Assembly: GCF_947255005.1 (NCBI RefSeq)
Contig: NZ_CAMYFI010000001.1
Coordinates: 1-64,000 of the forward strand
Length of the DNA: 64,000 nucleotides
Direction: 5' to 3'
DNA from: an uncultured Tessaracoccus sp.
GTDB taxonomy: Bacteria > Actinomycetota > Actinomycetes > Propionibacteriales > Propionibacteriaceae
Shown here one piece after another: positions 1 to 7,935 of this stretch. A program made the translations under genes and the position numbers. The notes beneath the pieces were generated by a model. It was given only the letters and a program-made list of their open reading frames with translations. It was not told where the DNA came from and did not search any database. Numbering within the stretch: the stretch's first letter is position 1; each line of letters starts with the position of its first letter.

Positions 1-15
1 AGGCTTGGCAACGCC

Positions 16-2424
16 ATGTCTGAATCGTTATTTCCCGATCTCGCTGCCGTATTCCAGCCGGAGCCATACTCCGGCGCGGAGCCACCGCGTGAACGCACCG
101 GAAGTGTGCGCCAGGCCTCCGCCGAGGAGCTGCTCGACGGCCTGAACGAGCCCCAGCGTCGCGCGGTCACGCATGCCGGGGGGCCGGTGCTTGTTGTGGC
201 TGGAGCCGGGTCGGGTAAAACGCGGGTACTCACCAGGCGGATCGCCTACCTCGTTGGGCATAACCACGTTCACCCCGGCTCAATTCTGGCCATCACCTTC
301 ACCAACAAGGCAGCCGCTGAGATGCGCGAGCGCGTGATCGAGCTCGTCGGCAACCGGGCGAAACTGATGTGGGTGTCCACCTTTCACTCGGCGTGCGTGC
401 GCATTTTGCGCTCTGACATCGACCGCTTTGGCCTGCCCAAGAGCTTTTCGATCTACGACGACGCTGACGCCAAGCGCCTCATGTCGCTCGTGCTTCGTGA
501 CTTGGAAGCCGATCCGAAGCGGTTTCCTGTGCGCAGCGTGCTCAACGCGGTGAGCAACTACAAAAACGAACTCGTCGACCACGAAACGGCGCAGGCGCAG
601 GCCGTTACGCCGCAGCAGAGGATGTACGCGGAGGCCTACGCTGCCTATCAGGCGCGGCTGCAGGCAGCCGGCGCGCTGGATTTCGATGACCTCATCATGA
701 CGACGGTCAACCTCTTGCAGGCGTTCCCCGACGTGCGAGAGCGGTACCGTCGCCGCTTCCGCCACGTCCTCGTCGATGAGTACCAAGACACCAACCACGC
801 CCAATACGTGCTAGTGCGGGAGCTGTGCGGCGAGCCCACCGTCGGTCTCGCAGATAGCACGCCGACAGTAGAGCCCGCGGAGCTGATGGTGGTGGGCGAT
901 TCCGATCAGTCCATCTACGCGTTCCGGGGCGCCACCATCCGGAACATTCTCGATTTCGAGGCCGATTTCCCGGGTGCCGAGACCATTGTGCTGGACCAGA
1001 ATTACCGCTCGACAGGCAACGTGCTCACTGCTGCCAACGCCGTCATCGCCCGCAACAAGGGGCGGCGCGACAAGCAGCTATGGAGCGATCTCGGCGAGGG
1101 TGAGCCCATCGTCGGGTGGGTTGCCGACTCGGAGCACGACGAGGCGCAGTTCATCGCGACGGAGATCGACCGCCTGCGCGACGAGAAGCTCAGTAACTAC
1201 GGCGACACCGCGGTGTTTTACCGTACGAACGCGCAGTCTCGAGCGTTGGAGGAGGTGTTCATCCGCGTCGGCCTGCCATACAAGGTGGTGGGCGGTGTGC
1301 GCTTCTACGAGCGCAAAGAGATCAAGGACGCCATCGCGTACCTGCGGGCTGTGGTGAACCCCGCCGACGACGTGTCGGTGCGGCGCATTCTGAATGTGCC
1401 GAAGCGCGGCATCGGCGACCGAGCGGAATCGGCCGTCGCGAATCTGGCGGCGAGGCAACGCATCACGTTTTTCGAGGCGCTCAGGCGAGCCGACGAGGCC
1501 CAGCTCGCTACGCGAAGCCTCAACCAGATCAAGGCGTTCGTCGACATCATCGACCAGGCACGCGCCAATGCCGACGCAGGGGAGAGCGCCGACGAGGTGC
1601 TGCTTGGGTTGTTGAAAGAGTCGAAGTACGTGCCGGAGCTGCAGGCCTCTACCGATCCCCAAGATGCCACCCGGCTTGAGAACCTGGAAGAGCTTGTGAA
1701 CGTTGCGGCAGAGTTCGTCGCTGCGGCGAACACCGTCGATCTCGATGAAGAGGAAGGCTCCAGCCTGATCGCGGGCATGCCCGAGCCCGATGATTCGATC
1801 GAGGCATTTTTGGAGCGGGTGGCGCTCGTCGCGGATTCCGACCAGGTGCCCGACGACGACTCCGGTGTGGTGACGCTCATGACGCTGCACACCGCGAAGG
1901 GGCTCGAGTTCGACACCGTCTTCCTCACTGGCCTGGAAGAGGGAATCTTCCCGCACCAGCGCGCGATGACCTCCAACGACGAGCTCGAGGAAGAGCGACG
2001 GCTCGCCTACGTGGGCATCACGCGTGCGCGCAAGCGGCTCTACCTCACGCGGGCTACGGTGCGGATGGTGTTTGGGCAGCCAATGTACAACCCGCCGTCG
2101 AGATTCCTCGACGAGATCCCCGCTCCTGTGCTGGATTGGCAGCGCACTGGCGAGTCCTCGACGACGTGGGCGGCGTCGGCGGCGACCCGCACGAAGCAAT
2201 CGCGATCGCGCATGCAGGAACAGCCCGCGGGGTTTGGGAAGAGCAGCACCTCGCGTCCAGTGCTCGAAGTGCGTTCTGGCGACAAGGTGCTGCACGCCAA
2301 GTTCGGCCTCGGCACCGTGCTGGCCGTGATTGGCTTCGGCGCCGACGCCAAGGCCGACATCGACTTCGGCTCCGCAGGTATGAAACGCATGAGCCTCAAA
2401 CACTCCCCGATGGAGAAGCTCTGA
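16..2424 (+). CDS. pcrA: ATP-dependent DNA helicase PcrA/UvrD
   Basis: A superfamily 1A 3'-5' helicase that unwinds DNA in repair and displaces proteins from DNA. The 802-residue protein has the Walker A motif GAGSGKT at residues 63-69 and the Walker B/motif II DEYQDT at 254-259. It also carries the SF1 motif QNYRS and the late motif VTLMTLHTAKGLEFDTVF. The last ~55 residues (LEVRSGDKVLHAKFGLGTV and on) form the Tudor-like C-terminal domain that in PcrA binds RNA polymerase, so the gene is full length. Start is the ATG 15 nt into the window, and no upstream gene is visible. Family assignment is secure. Whether it is called pcrA, uvrD or uvrD1 is naming only. Confidence 0.96.
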   Translation: MSESLFPDLAAVFQPEPYSGAEPPRERTGSVRQASAEELLDGLNEPQRRAVTHAGGPVLVVAGAGSGKTRVLTRRIAYLVGHNHVHPGSILAITFTNKAAAEMRERVIELVGNRAKLMWVSTFHSACVRILRSDIDRFGLPKSFSIYDDADAKRLMSLVLRDLEADPKRFPVRSVLNAVSNYKNELVDHETAQAQAVTPQQRMYAEAYAAYQARLQAAGALDFDDLIMTTVNLLQAFPDVRERYRRRFRHVLVDEYQDTNHAQYVLVRELCGEPTVGLADSTPTVEPAELMVVGDSDQSIYAFRGATIRNILDFEADFPGAETIVLDQNYRSTGNVLTAANAVIARNKGRRDKQLWSDLGEGEPIVGWVADSEHDEAQFIATEIDRLRDEKLSNYGDTAVFYRTNAQSRALEEVFIRVGLPYKVVGGVRFYERKEIKDAIAYLRAVVNPADDVSVRRILNVPKRGIGDRAESAVANLAARQRITFFEALRRADEAQLATRSLNQIKAFVDIIDQARANADAGESADEVLLGLLKESKYVPELQASTDPQDATRLENLEELVNVAAEFVAAANTVDLDEEEGSSLIAGMPEPDDSIEAFLERVALVADSDQVPDDDSGVVTLMTLHTAKGLEFDTVFLTGLEEGIFPHQRAMTSNDELEEERRLAYVGITRARKRLYLTRATVRMVFGQPMYNPPSRFLDEIPAPVLDWQRTGESSTTWAASAATRTKQSRSRMQEQPAGFGKSSTSRPVLEVRSGDKVLHAKFGLGTVLAVIGFGADAKADIDFGSAGMKRMSLKHSPMEKL

Positions 2425-2450
2425 GCCTGGGCGCTCGCTGCCCGTCACCA

Positions 2451-2486
2451 CGTCTCGATACAGCGGCTGTGCCGTCTACTCGTCGG
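2451..2486 (-). repeat. R1-type palindrome, degenerate copy
   Basis: CGTCTCGATAC at the left and CTACTCGTCGG at the right flank a short imperfect GC stem. Relative to the two perfect R1 copies nearby it is in reverse orientation and lies 27 bp after the pcrA stop. Confidence 0.65.
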
Positions 2487-2517
2487 TCAGGGGAGGGCAG
2501 TGCCTGCCTGACTCCGC

Positions 2518-2552
2518 GGTTGAGTAGCCGCCGGAGGCGGCGTATCGAAACC
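2518..2552 (+). repeat. R1 palindrome (GGTTGAGTAG...GTATCGAAACC)
   Basis: A 35-bp element with conserved ends GGTTGAGTAG and GTATCGAAACC around a central stem CCGCC-GGA-GGCGG. The same ends recur at 2680-2714, 21011-21045 and 21112-21146 with different but still complementary centres. This is a REP-like element. Confidence 0.9.
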
Positions 2553-2560
2553 CCGTCTGC

Positions 2561-2607
2561 TAGGTGGCAGATTGTGGTCCGTGTTTGGGCGCAGATCTGC
2601 CACTGAA
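2561..2607 (+). repeat. Family A palindrome, solo copy
   Basis: Begins TAGGTGGCAGATTGT and ends ATCTGCCACTGAA, so the outer ends are inverted copies. It matches the two palindromes that bound the nuclease gene at 14469-15377 but encloses no gene here. It sits between an R1 and an R2 repeat. Confidence 0.75.
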
Positions 2608-2617
2608 GGTTTTCTTG

Positions 2618-2658
2618 GATGATTTCGACTCGCGGGCTGCGCCCGCGGCTCAATCATC
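2618..2658 (+). repeat. R2 palindrome (CGCGGGCTGCGCCCGCG core)
   Basis: A 41-bp inverted repeat with ends GATGATT and AATCATC around the core CGACTCGCGGGCTGCGCCCG and CGGCTC. A near-identical copy lies at 21053-21093, again between two R1 copies. Confidence 0.85.
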
Positions 2659-2679
2659 GGGGGATGGGGCGAGCCAGGC

Positions 2680-2714
2680 GGTTGAGTAGCGCCCGTAGGG
2701 CGCGTATCGAAACC
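2680..2714 (+). repeat. R1 palindrome
   Basis: Ends GGTTGAGTAG and GTATCGAAACC are identical to the other R1 copies, while the stem is GCGCCC-GTA-GGGCGC. It completes an R1-R2-R1 arrangement in this spacer. Confidence 0.9.
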
Positions 2715-2730
2715 CGCCGTTCACCGCTCA

Positions 2731-2811
2731 GCTAACCCGATATCCACATTCGTTTGTCGAAATGGGGCAGAAACGGCTTGCGCAGTAAACGAATGTGGAT
2801 ATCGGGTTAGC
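2731..2811. repeat. Family C palindrome with 25-bp perfect arms
   Basis: Positions 2731-2755 (starting GCTAACCCGATATCC) and 2787-2811 (ending GGATATCGGGTTAGC) are perfect inverted copies separated by 31 bp. It is similar in size to the ~80-bp family B elements at 46137 and 60891. No other copy and no partner gene of this family is in the window. Confidence 0.85.
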
Positions 2812-2825
2812 TTTCCGTCCGTCTG

Positions 2826-2859
2826 CGTCTCGATACGGCGCTTCGCGCCTACCCGACGG
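2826..2859 (-). repeat. R1-type palindrome, reverse orientation
   Basis: CGTCTCGATAC, stem GGCGC-TTC-GCGCC, then CTACCCGACGG. It is the reverse-orientation variant of R1, like the copy at 2451-2486, and lies 46 bp from the end of the M23 peptidase gene. Confidence 0.7.
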
Positions 2860-2905
2860 TCGGAGAGGAGCAGGCAGGCCGGCACCACGGCCGGGCCAGC
2901 CAGGC

Positions 2906-3913
2906 TCAGCGCGCGCCCACGCTGCGCAGGAAGGTCATCGGGTTGGTGGCGGAGTAGACGTCACCCGGGGTGGTGCCGTTGGGGTAGTACTCGAAGTGCA
3001 GGTGGGGGCCGAAGGCTCGACCAGTGGCACCCACATACCCGATGATCTGGCCGGGCTTTACCGCGTCTCCGGGAGACACGACTCGGCGTGAGAGGTGCGC
3101 GGAGAGCGTGGCACCAGTCTTGTGCTGAATGACCACGTTGGTGCCTGCCCACGAGCCCGCAGTGGAGCTGAGAACCACACCTGAGGCGACGGCGTACACC
3201 GGTGTGCCGACCGGAGCCGGGAAGTCCTGGCCAGTGTGGTAGCGCGCCCAGAGGCCGCGCTGACCGAAGCCTGCGCCCACCCGGAAGTTCTGCTTCACCG
3301 GCATCGAGCTGCCGCTGGCGGTGAGTGCTGCGACGTCTTCGGTGCTCATGCCCTTCACGCCATTGCCGTTGGCGCTACGCGCCGCCTCGAGTGCCTTCTC
3401 GGCCTCTTCGGCTTCCTTCTTCAGCTTGGCGGCCTGCTTGCTGACCAGCTTCAAATCTTCATCCATGAGACGCTCGCGCTCCTGCGCGCTGTCTTTCGTC
3501 TCTGTGGCGAGCGCGTCGTTGGCAGCTTCGTCGATCGACGCCGTGCGCTTACGGGCGTGCTCATTCGCGGCCGCACCGCTGATGCTCTCACGCAGTGCGC
3601 TGCGCGACGCGTCCTTCGAGCGGTCCGCAAAGCCGACCCGTGCGGCTTCGACTGCAGCCGCGGGCACAGCGGCGTCGGCCTCGAGGGATTCGAGCGATGG
3701 ATCCTGGCCACCGCGAGAGACGAATGCGAACGTGAAGAGGGATCCAACAGCGAGGGTGCTGGCGACGATGCCGGCAATGGCACCCTTGCCCAGCTTGCGT
3801 GCTCGTCGGCCGCGCTTCGCACGAACGGGTGTCGACGTGATGTCCTCGATGTCGTTGTCGAGGACGGTATCGGCGATACCGCGACGCGGTGCGCTTCCGG
3901 GAACTGCGCTCAC
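2906..3913 (-). CDS. M23 family metallopeptidase, membrane anchored
   Basis: Predicted zinc peptidase of the LytM/M23 family acting on cell-wall peptide cross-links outside the membrane. The N-terminus is cytoplasmic and basic, followed by one membrane segment (about residues 44-65). A helical, charged, probably coiled-coil region (about 130-195) precedes the C-terminal M23 domain. Zinc ligands are visible: H226 and D230 in HTGQD, and the HLH motif at 304-306 in PHLHFEYYP. The domain is therefore probably active, unlike degenerate M23 proteins that act as activators. Start chosen at the GTG at 3913 because AGGAG lies 5 nt upstream. A longer frame reaching 4057 would add 48 residues without a good ribosome site and would run into the sucC promoter. 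Divergent from sucC. Confidence 0.88.
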   Translation of the reverse strand: MSAVPGSAPRRGIADTVLDNDIEDITSTPVRAKRGRRARKLGKGAIAGIVASTLAVGSLFTFAFVSRGGQDPSLESLEADAAVPAAAVEAARVGFADRSKDASRSALRESISGAAANEHARKRTASIDEAANDALATETKDSAQERERLMDEDLKLVSKQAAKLKKEAEEAEKALEAARSANGNGVKGMSTEDVAALTASGSSMPVKQNFRVGAGFGQRGLWARYHTGQDFPAPVGTPVYAVASGVVLSSTAGSWAGTNVVIQHKTGATLSAHLSRRVVSPGDAVKPGQIIGYVGATGRAFGPHLHFEYYPNGTTPGDVYSATNPMTFLRSVGAR

Positions 3914-4083
3914 TTTTCTCCTCAAAAATCTCGAACCAAGGGGAACCTTAGCATTTCTCAGGTTGTTCTCAAACATCGGGCCCCGAGGTTGCCACTGGCG
4001 TGAAGAATCGGACCTCCTGTCAGCGTATACCCACCACCTAGTAACCTGGTGGCGCAAGAATTCATCCCCCCTGAGGAGTCATA

Positions 4084-5259
4084 GTGGATCTCCTGGAATA
4101 CCAGGCGCGTGCCCTGTTTGAACGCTTCGGCGTTCCAGTACTACCAGGTCGCACAGCTACTAACGTTAATGAAGCACTCGAAGCCCATGAAACCCTCGGC
4201 GGCGGCACCGTCGTCGTGAAGGCTCAGGTCCGCACTGGCGGACGCGGCAAAGCCGGTGGCGTCAAGCTTGCCAAGTCCAAGGACGATGTCGCGCAGGTCG
4301 CTGAGCAGATCCTCGGTTTGGACATCAAGGGCCACACCGTCGAAACCATCATGCTGAGCCCAGGCGCAACGATCGCGGAAGAATTCTACTTCTCGATCCT
4401 GCTCGACCGCGCCCAGCGTCGCTTCCTGGCTATGTGCAGCCTCGAAGGCGGCATGGACATCGAGACCCTCGCGAAGGAACGCCCCGAAGCTCTCGCGAAG
4501 GTGGAGCTCGACCCCACCGTCGGCATCGACGAAGCCAAGGCCACCGAAATCCTCAAGGAAGCCGGCTTCCCAGAAAGCGACTACGAGCGCATCGGAGGCG
4601 TCCTCCAGAAGCTGTGGGTAGTCTTCAAAGAAACCGACGCCACTCTCGTCGAAGTGAACCCCCTCGTGCGCACCGAATCTGGCCTGGTGCTCGCCCTCGA
4701 CGGCAAGGTTACCCTCGACGACAACGCCGACTTCCGTCATCCCGAACGTGCTGAATACCAGCACTCCTCTGGCGCGACAGACCTCGAAAAGCAGGCCAAG
4801 GAATACGGCCTCCAGTACGTGAAGCTCGACGGCACCGTCGGCATCATTGGCAACGGCGCGGGTCTTGTCATGAGCACCCTCGACGTCGTGGCCGGCGCTG
4901 GTGAAGATCTCCCCGGCCAGCCGAAGCCCGCCAACTTCCTCGACATCGGCGGCGGTGCGTCGGCTGAGGTGATGGCCAACGGTCTGCGCATCATCATGTC
5001 CGACCCCCAGGTGAAGTCGGTGTTCGTCAACGTCTTCGGTGGCATCACCGCCTGTAACGACGTGGCCAACGGCATCGTGAACGCCCTCGACATCCTGGGC
5101 GACGAAGCCAAGCTGCCCATCGTCGTGCGTCTCGACGGCAACGCAGTCGACGTCGGCCTCCAGATCCTCGCTGATCGGAACCACCCGCTGATTACCGTCG
5201 TCGACACCATGGACGGCGCTGCCCGCAAGGCAGCCGAACTCGCGAGCGAAGGGAACTGA
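4084..5259 (+). CDS. sucC: Succinate--CoA ligase (ADP-forming) subunit beta
   Basis: Beta subunit of succinyl-CoA synthetase, which interconverts succinyl-CoA and succinate with ATP formation or use. The 391-residue length is typical. The N-terminal ATP-grasp domain begins LLEYQARALFERFGVPVLPG, with the nucleotide-loop region VVKAQVRTGGRGKAGGVK. The C-terminal flavodoxin-like part contains FLDIGGGASAEVM and VFGGITACNDVA. The start is GTG with GAGGAG nine nt upstream. sucD follows after 5 bp, so both subunits are probably made from one message. In a propionate-forming actinobacterium this enzyme would serve the succinate branch. That metabolic placement is inferred. Confidence 0.97.
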   Translation: MDLLEYQARALFERFGVPVLPGRTATNVNEALEAHETLGGGTVVVKAQVRTGGRGKAGGVKLAKSKDDVAQVAEQILGLDIKGHTVETIMLSPGATIAEEFYFSILLDRAQRRFLAMCSLEGGMDIETLAKERPEALAKVELDPTVGIDEAKATEILKEAGFPESDYERIGGVLQKLWVVFKETDATLVEVNPLVRTESGLVLALDGKVTLDDNADFRHPERAEYQHSSGATDLEKQAKEYGLQYVKLDGTVGIIGNGAGLVMSTLDVVAGAGEDLPGQPKPANFLDIGGGASAEVMANGLRIIMSDPQVKSVFVNVFGGITACNDVANGIVNALDILGDEAKLPIVVRLDGNAVDVGLQILADRNHPLITVVDTMDGAARKAAELASEGN

Positions 5260-5264
5260 AACCC

Positions 5265-6155
5265 ATGTCCATCTTTATCGACAAGAACAGCCGCGTCATC
5301 GTCCAGGGCATGACGGGCAAAGAAGGTCGCAAGCACACGCAGCGCATGATCATGTCCGGCACCCGCATCGTTGGTGGCGTGACCCCGGGCAAGGGCGGCG
5401 AGTCGGTGCTCTTCGAAGAAGACCCGGTACCCGTGTTCAACACCGTCGGCGAGGCGAGGGAAGCCACCGGCGCCAATGTTTCCGTCGTGTTCGTGCCGCC
5501 GAGGTTCGCCAAGGGCGCGGTGCTCGAGGCCATCGAGGCGGAGATGGAACTCGTCGTCGTGATCACCGAAGGCATCCCGGTGCACGACACCGTCGAGTTC
5601 TACACCGCCGCCAAGAGGTCGGGTAAGACGCGTCTCATCGGCCCGAACTGCCCCGGCCTTATCTCTCCCGGGCAGTCGAACGCCGGCATCATCCCCGCCT
5701 CGATCACCGGCCCGGGCCGTCTCGGCCTCGTGTCCAAGTCGGGCACGCTCACGTACCAGATGATGTATGAGCTGCGTGACCTCGGCTTCACCACCGCCGT
5801 CGGCATCGGCGGCGACCCGGTCGTCGGCACCATGCACATCGACTGCCTCCAGGCTTTCGAGGACGATCCGGAAACGGACGCCATCGTGATGATTGGTGAG
5901 ATCGGTGGCGACGCGGAGGAGCGCGCAGCTGCCTACATCAAGGAGAACATCACGAAGCCAGTCGTTGGCTACATCGCCGGCTTCACCGCGCCTCCCGGCA
6001 AGACGATGGGCCACGCTGGCGCCATCATCACCGGATCGGCAGGCACCGCCCGCGCGAAGAAGGAAGCCCTTGAAGCTGCCGGCGTGCGCGTGGGTGAGAC
6101 GCCGTCACAGGCCGCCGACCTCGTCCGCGAGGCAGTGGCGAAGCTCGGCAAGTAA
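5265..6155 (+). CDS. sucD: Succinate--CoA ligase subunit alpha
   Basis: Alpha subunit that binds CoA and carries the phosphohistidine intermediate. At 296 residues it has the family's usual length. The N-terminal Rossmann CoA-binding domain contains VQGMTGKEGRKHTQ and GVTPGKGG. The catalytic histidine lies in the C-terminal GHAGAIITGSAGTA. It is the second gene of the sucCD operon. A strong hairpin 25 bp after the stop ends the unit. Confidence 0.97.
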   Translation: MSIFIDKNSRVIVQGMTGKEGRKHTQRMIMSGTRIVGGVTPGKGGESVLFEEDPVPVFNTVGEAREATGANVSVVFVPPRFAKGAVLEAIEAEMELVVVITEGIPVHDTVEFYTAAKRSGKTRLIGPNCPGLISPGQSNAGIIPASITGPGRLGLVSKSGTLTYQMMYELRDLGFTTAVGIGGDPVVGTMHIDCLQAFEDDPETDAIVMIGEIGGDAEERAAAYIKENITKPVVGYIAGFTAPPGKTMGHAGAIITGSAGTARAKKEALEAAGVRVGETPSQAADLVREAVAKLGK

Positions 6156-6180
6156 GATTCGAGCACCTCAACGAACGCGA

Positions 6181-6209
6181 GCGGCGGCCCCCTGAGGAGG
6201 GGCCGCCGC
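6181..6209. terminator. Hairpin between sucD and the convergent gene
   Basis: An 11-bp perfect GC-rich stem (GCGGCGGCCCC / GGGGCCGCCGC) with a 7-nt loop, followed on the plus strand by TTCGTTGTT. It sits in the 65-bp gap between two convergent genes and could stop transcription from both sides. Confidence 0.8.
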
Positions 6210-6220
6210 TTCGTTGTTCA

Positions 6221-7861
6221 TCACTCGCCTTGGCCGACGCGCACGCCCGCGCGCTCGATGACCTTGGCGAAGTTCTCTTCGGTGAACCGGAACTCCTTAG
6301 TGACCGTAGTCATCAGATACACCACCTTGTTCTTCCGCTGCGAGATGGCGACCTCGTAGAACACGGCGCCCTTCTCGCTCTCGCGCTCAATCAGCAACGC
6401 CTTCGCGCCCGACGGTGCCCTCAGCGGCGTCGTCTTCGTTCCCATGACGCGGGACTTGCACTGGTCGATGCCCTCGCCGAGTTTCTTGGCGAAGTTTGCC
6501 GCCCCGTTCTCGTTTGGGAACGTGAACACGAACTCGTCGAGGCCGAACTGCTCAGGCGTGTTGTCGTCTTGCGTGATGAGGTAGGTGGCCTGCTGGCGTT
6601 TCGTCGGTCCGGCCTCGGAGGCCAGCGTCATGTTCTCGCAGCCAGTTCCCTTGCTGGTGAGCCCGGTGGGTGGCTGTGTGGTCCACAGCCCGGCGCCTGC
6701 CCGGATGCGGGGCAGGTCGGAGGGGATGAGCCATCCTCGTGGCTCCACGGGTGGAACGCTGGCAGGCTCGACGGTGGCCTTGGCCGCGTCACATGTGCCG
6801 GCCTTCGCGCACAACAGGGTGGCGGAGCGTTGCATCGCGTCCACCAAGTGCTGGGCCGTGACGCTGCCGTCGGTGGAGACCACGTCGACGATGCTCACGA
6901 GGTTGCCGCTTCTCGTCAGCAGCAGGTCGTGGTGTTTGCGCGGTGCAGATTCTTCAACAACGGAAATTTGCATTGCCTCGTCGCTGATCCCGGTGACCTT
7001 CGTCGAAGAGAGCAACAGGGTGGGTACCTCGTCGCACTTCGCCAGTGCTGCGGCGCGTTCCTTGAACACTTTCTCCGCGTTGGCTTGCGTCGGGAATGCG
7101 TCGAGCTGATGCAGCAAGGCGAGCTGGTTGTCCTGTGTGGTGCCCAGCGTGCGCTGGAGTGAATCGAGGCGCTCCGTGTCAGAAGCCTCCGTGCTGAGGC
7201 AAGCAGGCCGCGCCGCATGCGTCTCGATGGAATCCGTCGTGCCGGTGATGGCCCAGTTGGCGTTGGCCGACACTTTCTTCGCATCCGCGACGCTCACGAG
7301 ATCGTCCTGCATCGCGCGCGGCACCTGAGGTGAGGGGCTGCTCGTCGTGGTTGGGCTGGACGGTGCTGGCGCCGTGGGCTTCGCCTGGTTGAACCCGACG
7401 AACCCTGCAGCAACCGTGAGCACCGCGACGGCAACCCCCGCAGCAATCATGCCCAGCAGGTGAGCCCGATACCACGGTACACTCTCGCCAGGTTCCACAC
7501 GTTCTTCGACGGCGGTGCTGGGCGATTCTGGAACCCATTCGGTAGTTTCGGGTGGGGTGATGGAGCTGATGGCCGAGCGCTTGGGTCGTGGCCCCGGGCC
7601 CTTGACGTAGCCCGCGTCGTACTCCGGCAGCACTGGCCCTGGAACGGGGGAAGGCGTGGATGCGGGCTCGTCCAGTGACTCGTTGGGCCCATCGAGCGGC
7701 AACGAGCGCCGTGCCCGGGCCGGGGCAGCGCTCGGCTCGCCGCTGGGGCGCGCGAAGGGGTTCTCGTCGAGTCTTTCGGCATCGAAGGGTCGGTCCGCGC
7801 TATCGTCAGGTGCGAGCGCCCGGCGCGGACGCACGTTGTCGTCAGACATGTGCTTGACCAT
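6221..7861 (-). CDS. Single-pass membrane protein with two PknH-sensor-like extracellular modules
   Basis: Function unknown. Residues 1-145 are cytoplasmic, rich in Pro, Asp and Arg. One membrane helix follows (HLLGMIAAGVAVAVLTVAAG), then a Ser/Thr/Pro linker. Two similar extracellular modules of about 150 residues come next. Each contains a Cys, then an F-x-x-x-x-x-A-x-x-F...KC/QC pattern (FPTQANAEKVFKERAAALAKC; FTFPNENGAANFAKKLGEG). The pattern resembles the PknH C-terminal sensor fold, but no kinase domain is present. The start is uncertain: ATG 7861 is preceded directly by AGGAAGG, and a second ATG at 7849 is equally possible. The family resemblance is from memory of the fold pattern and untested. 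Confidence 0.6.
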   Translation of the reverse strand: MVKHMSDDNVRPRRALAPDDSADRPFDAERLDENPFARPSGEPSAAPARARRSLPLDGPNESLDEPASTPSPVPGPVLPEYDAGYVKGPGPRPKRSAISSITPPETTEWVPESPSTAVEERVEPGESVPWYRAHLLGMIAAGVAVAVLTVAAGFVGFNQAKPTAPAPSSPTTTSSPSPQVPRAMQDDLVSVADAKKVSANANWAITGTTDSIETHAARPACLSTEASDTERLDSLQRTLGTTQDNQLALLHQLDAFPTQANAEKVFKERAAALAKCDEVPTLLLSSTKVTGISDEAMQISVVEESAPRKHHDLLLTRSGNLVSIVDVVSTDGSVTAQHLVDAMQRSATLLCAKAGTCDAAKATVEPASVPPVEPRGWLIPSDLPRIRAGAGLWTTQPPTGLTSKGTGCENMTLASEAGPTKRQQATYLITQDDNTPEQFGLDEFVFTFPNENGAANFAKKLGEGIDQCKSRVMGTKTTPLRAPSGAKALLIERESEKGAVFYEVAISQRKNKVVYLMTTVTKEFRFTEENFAKVIERAGVRVGQGE

Positions 7862-7935
7862 CCTTCCTGGATTCCTCCATGAAATCCTAGGTTACCGGGC
7901 GTGAAGCAAGTGACCACATCTGCAGGAGGTGACCC

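Larger units (their letters stand above)
2425..2905. other. 481-bp gene-free spacer packed with palindromic repeats
   Basis: This is the only stretch over 300 bp without a gene. It lies between the convergent ends of pcrA and the M23 peptidase gene. It is almost completely occupied by seven palindromes from four sequence families, listed separately. No open frame here looks coding. Confidence 0.85.

Noticed and set aside
1078..2451. Long open frame on the strand opposite pcrA
   Set aside because: It is antisense to a complete, well-conserved helicase gene. The translation is His/Arg/Gly-rich with no family pattern, as expected of high-GC shadow frames.
2451..2859. Possible CRISPR array
   Set aside because: The repeats differ in family and orientation, spacing is irregular, and no cas gene is near.
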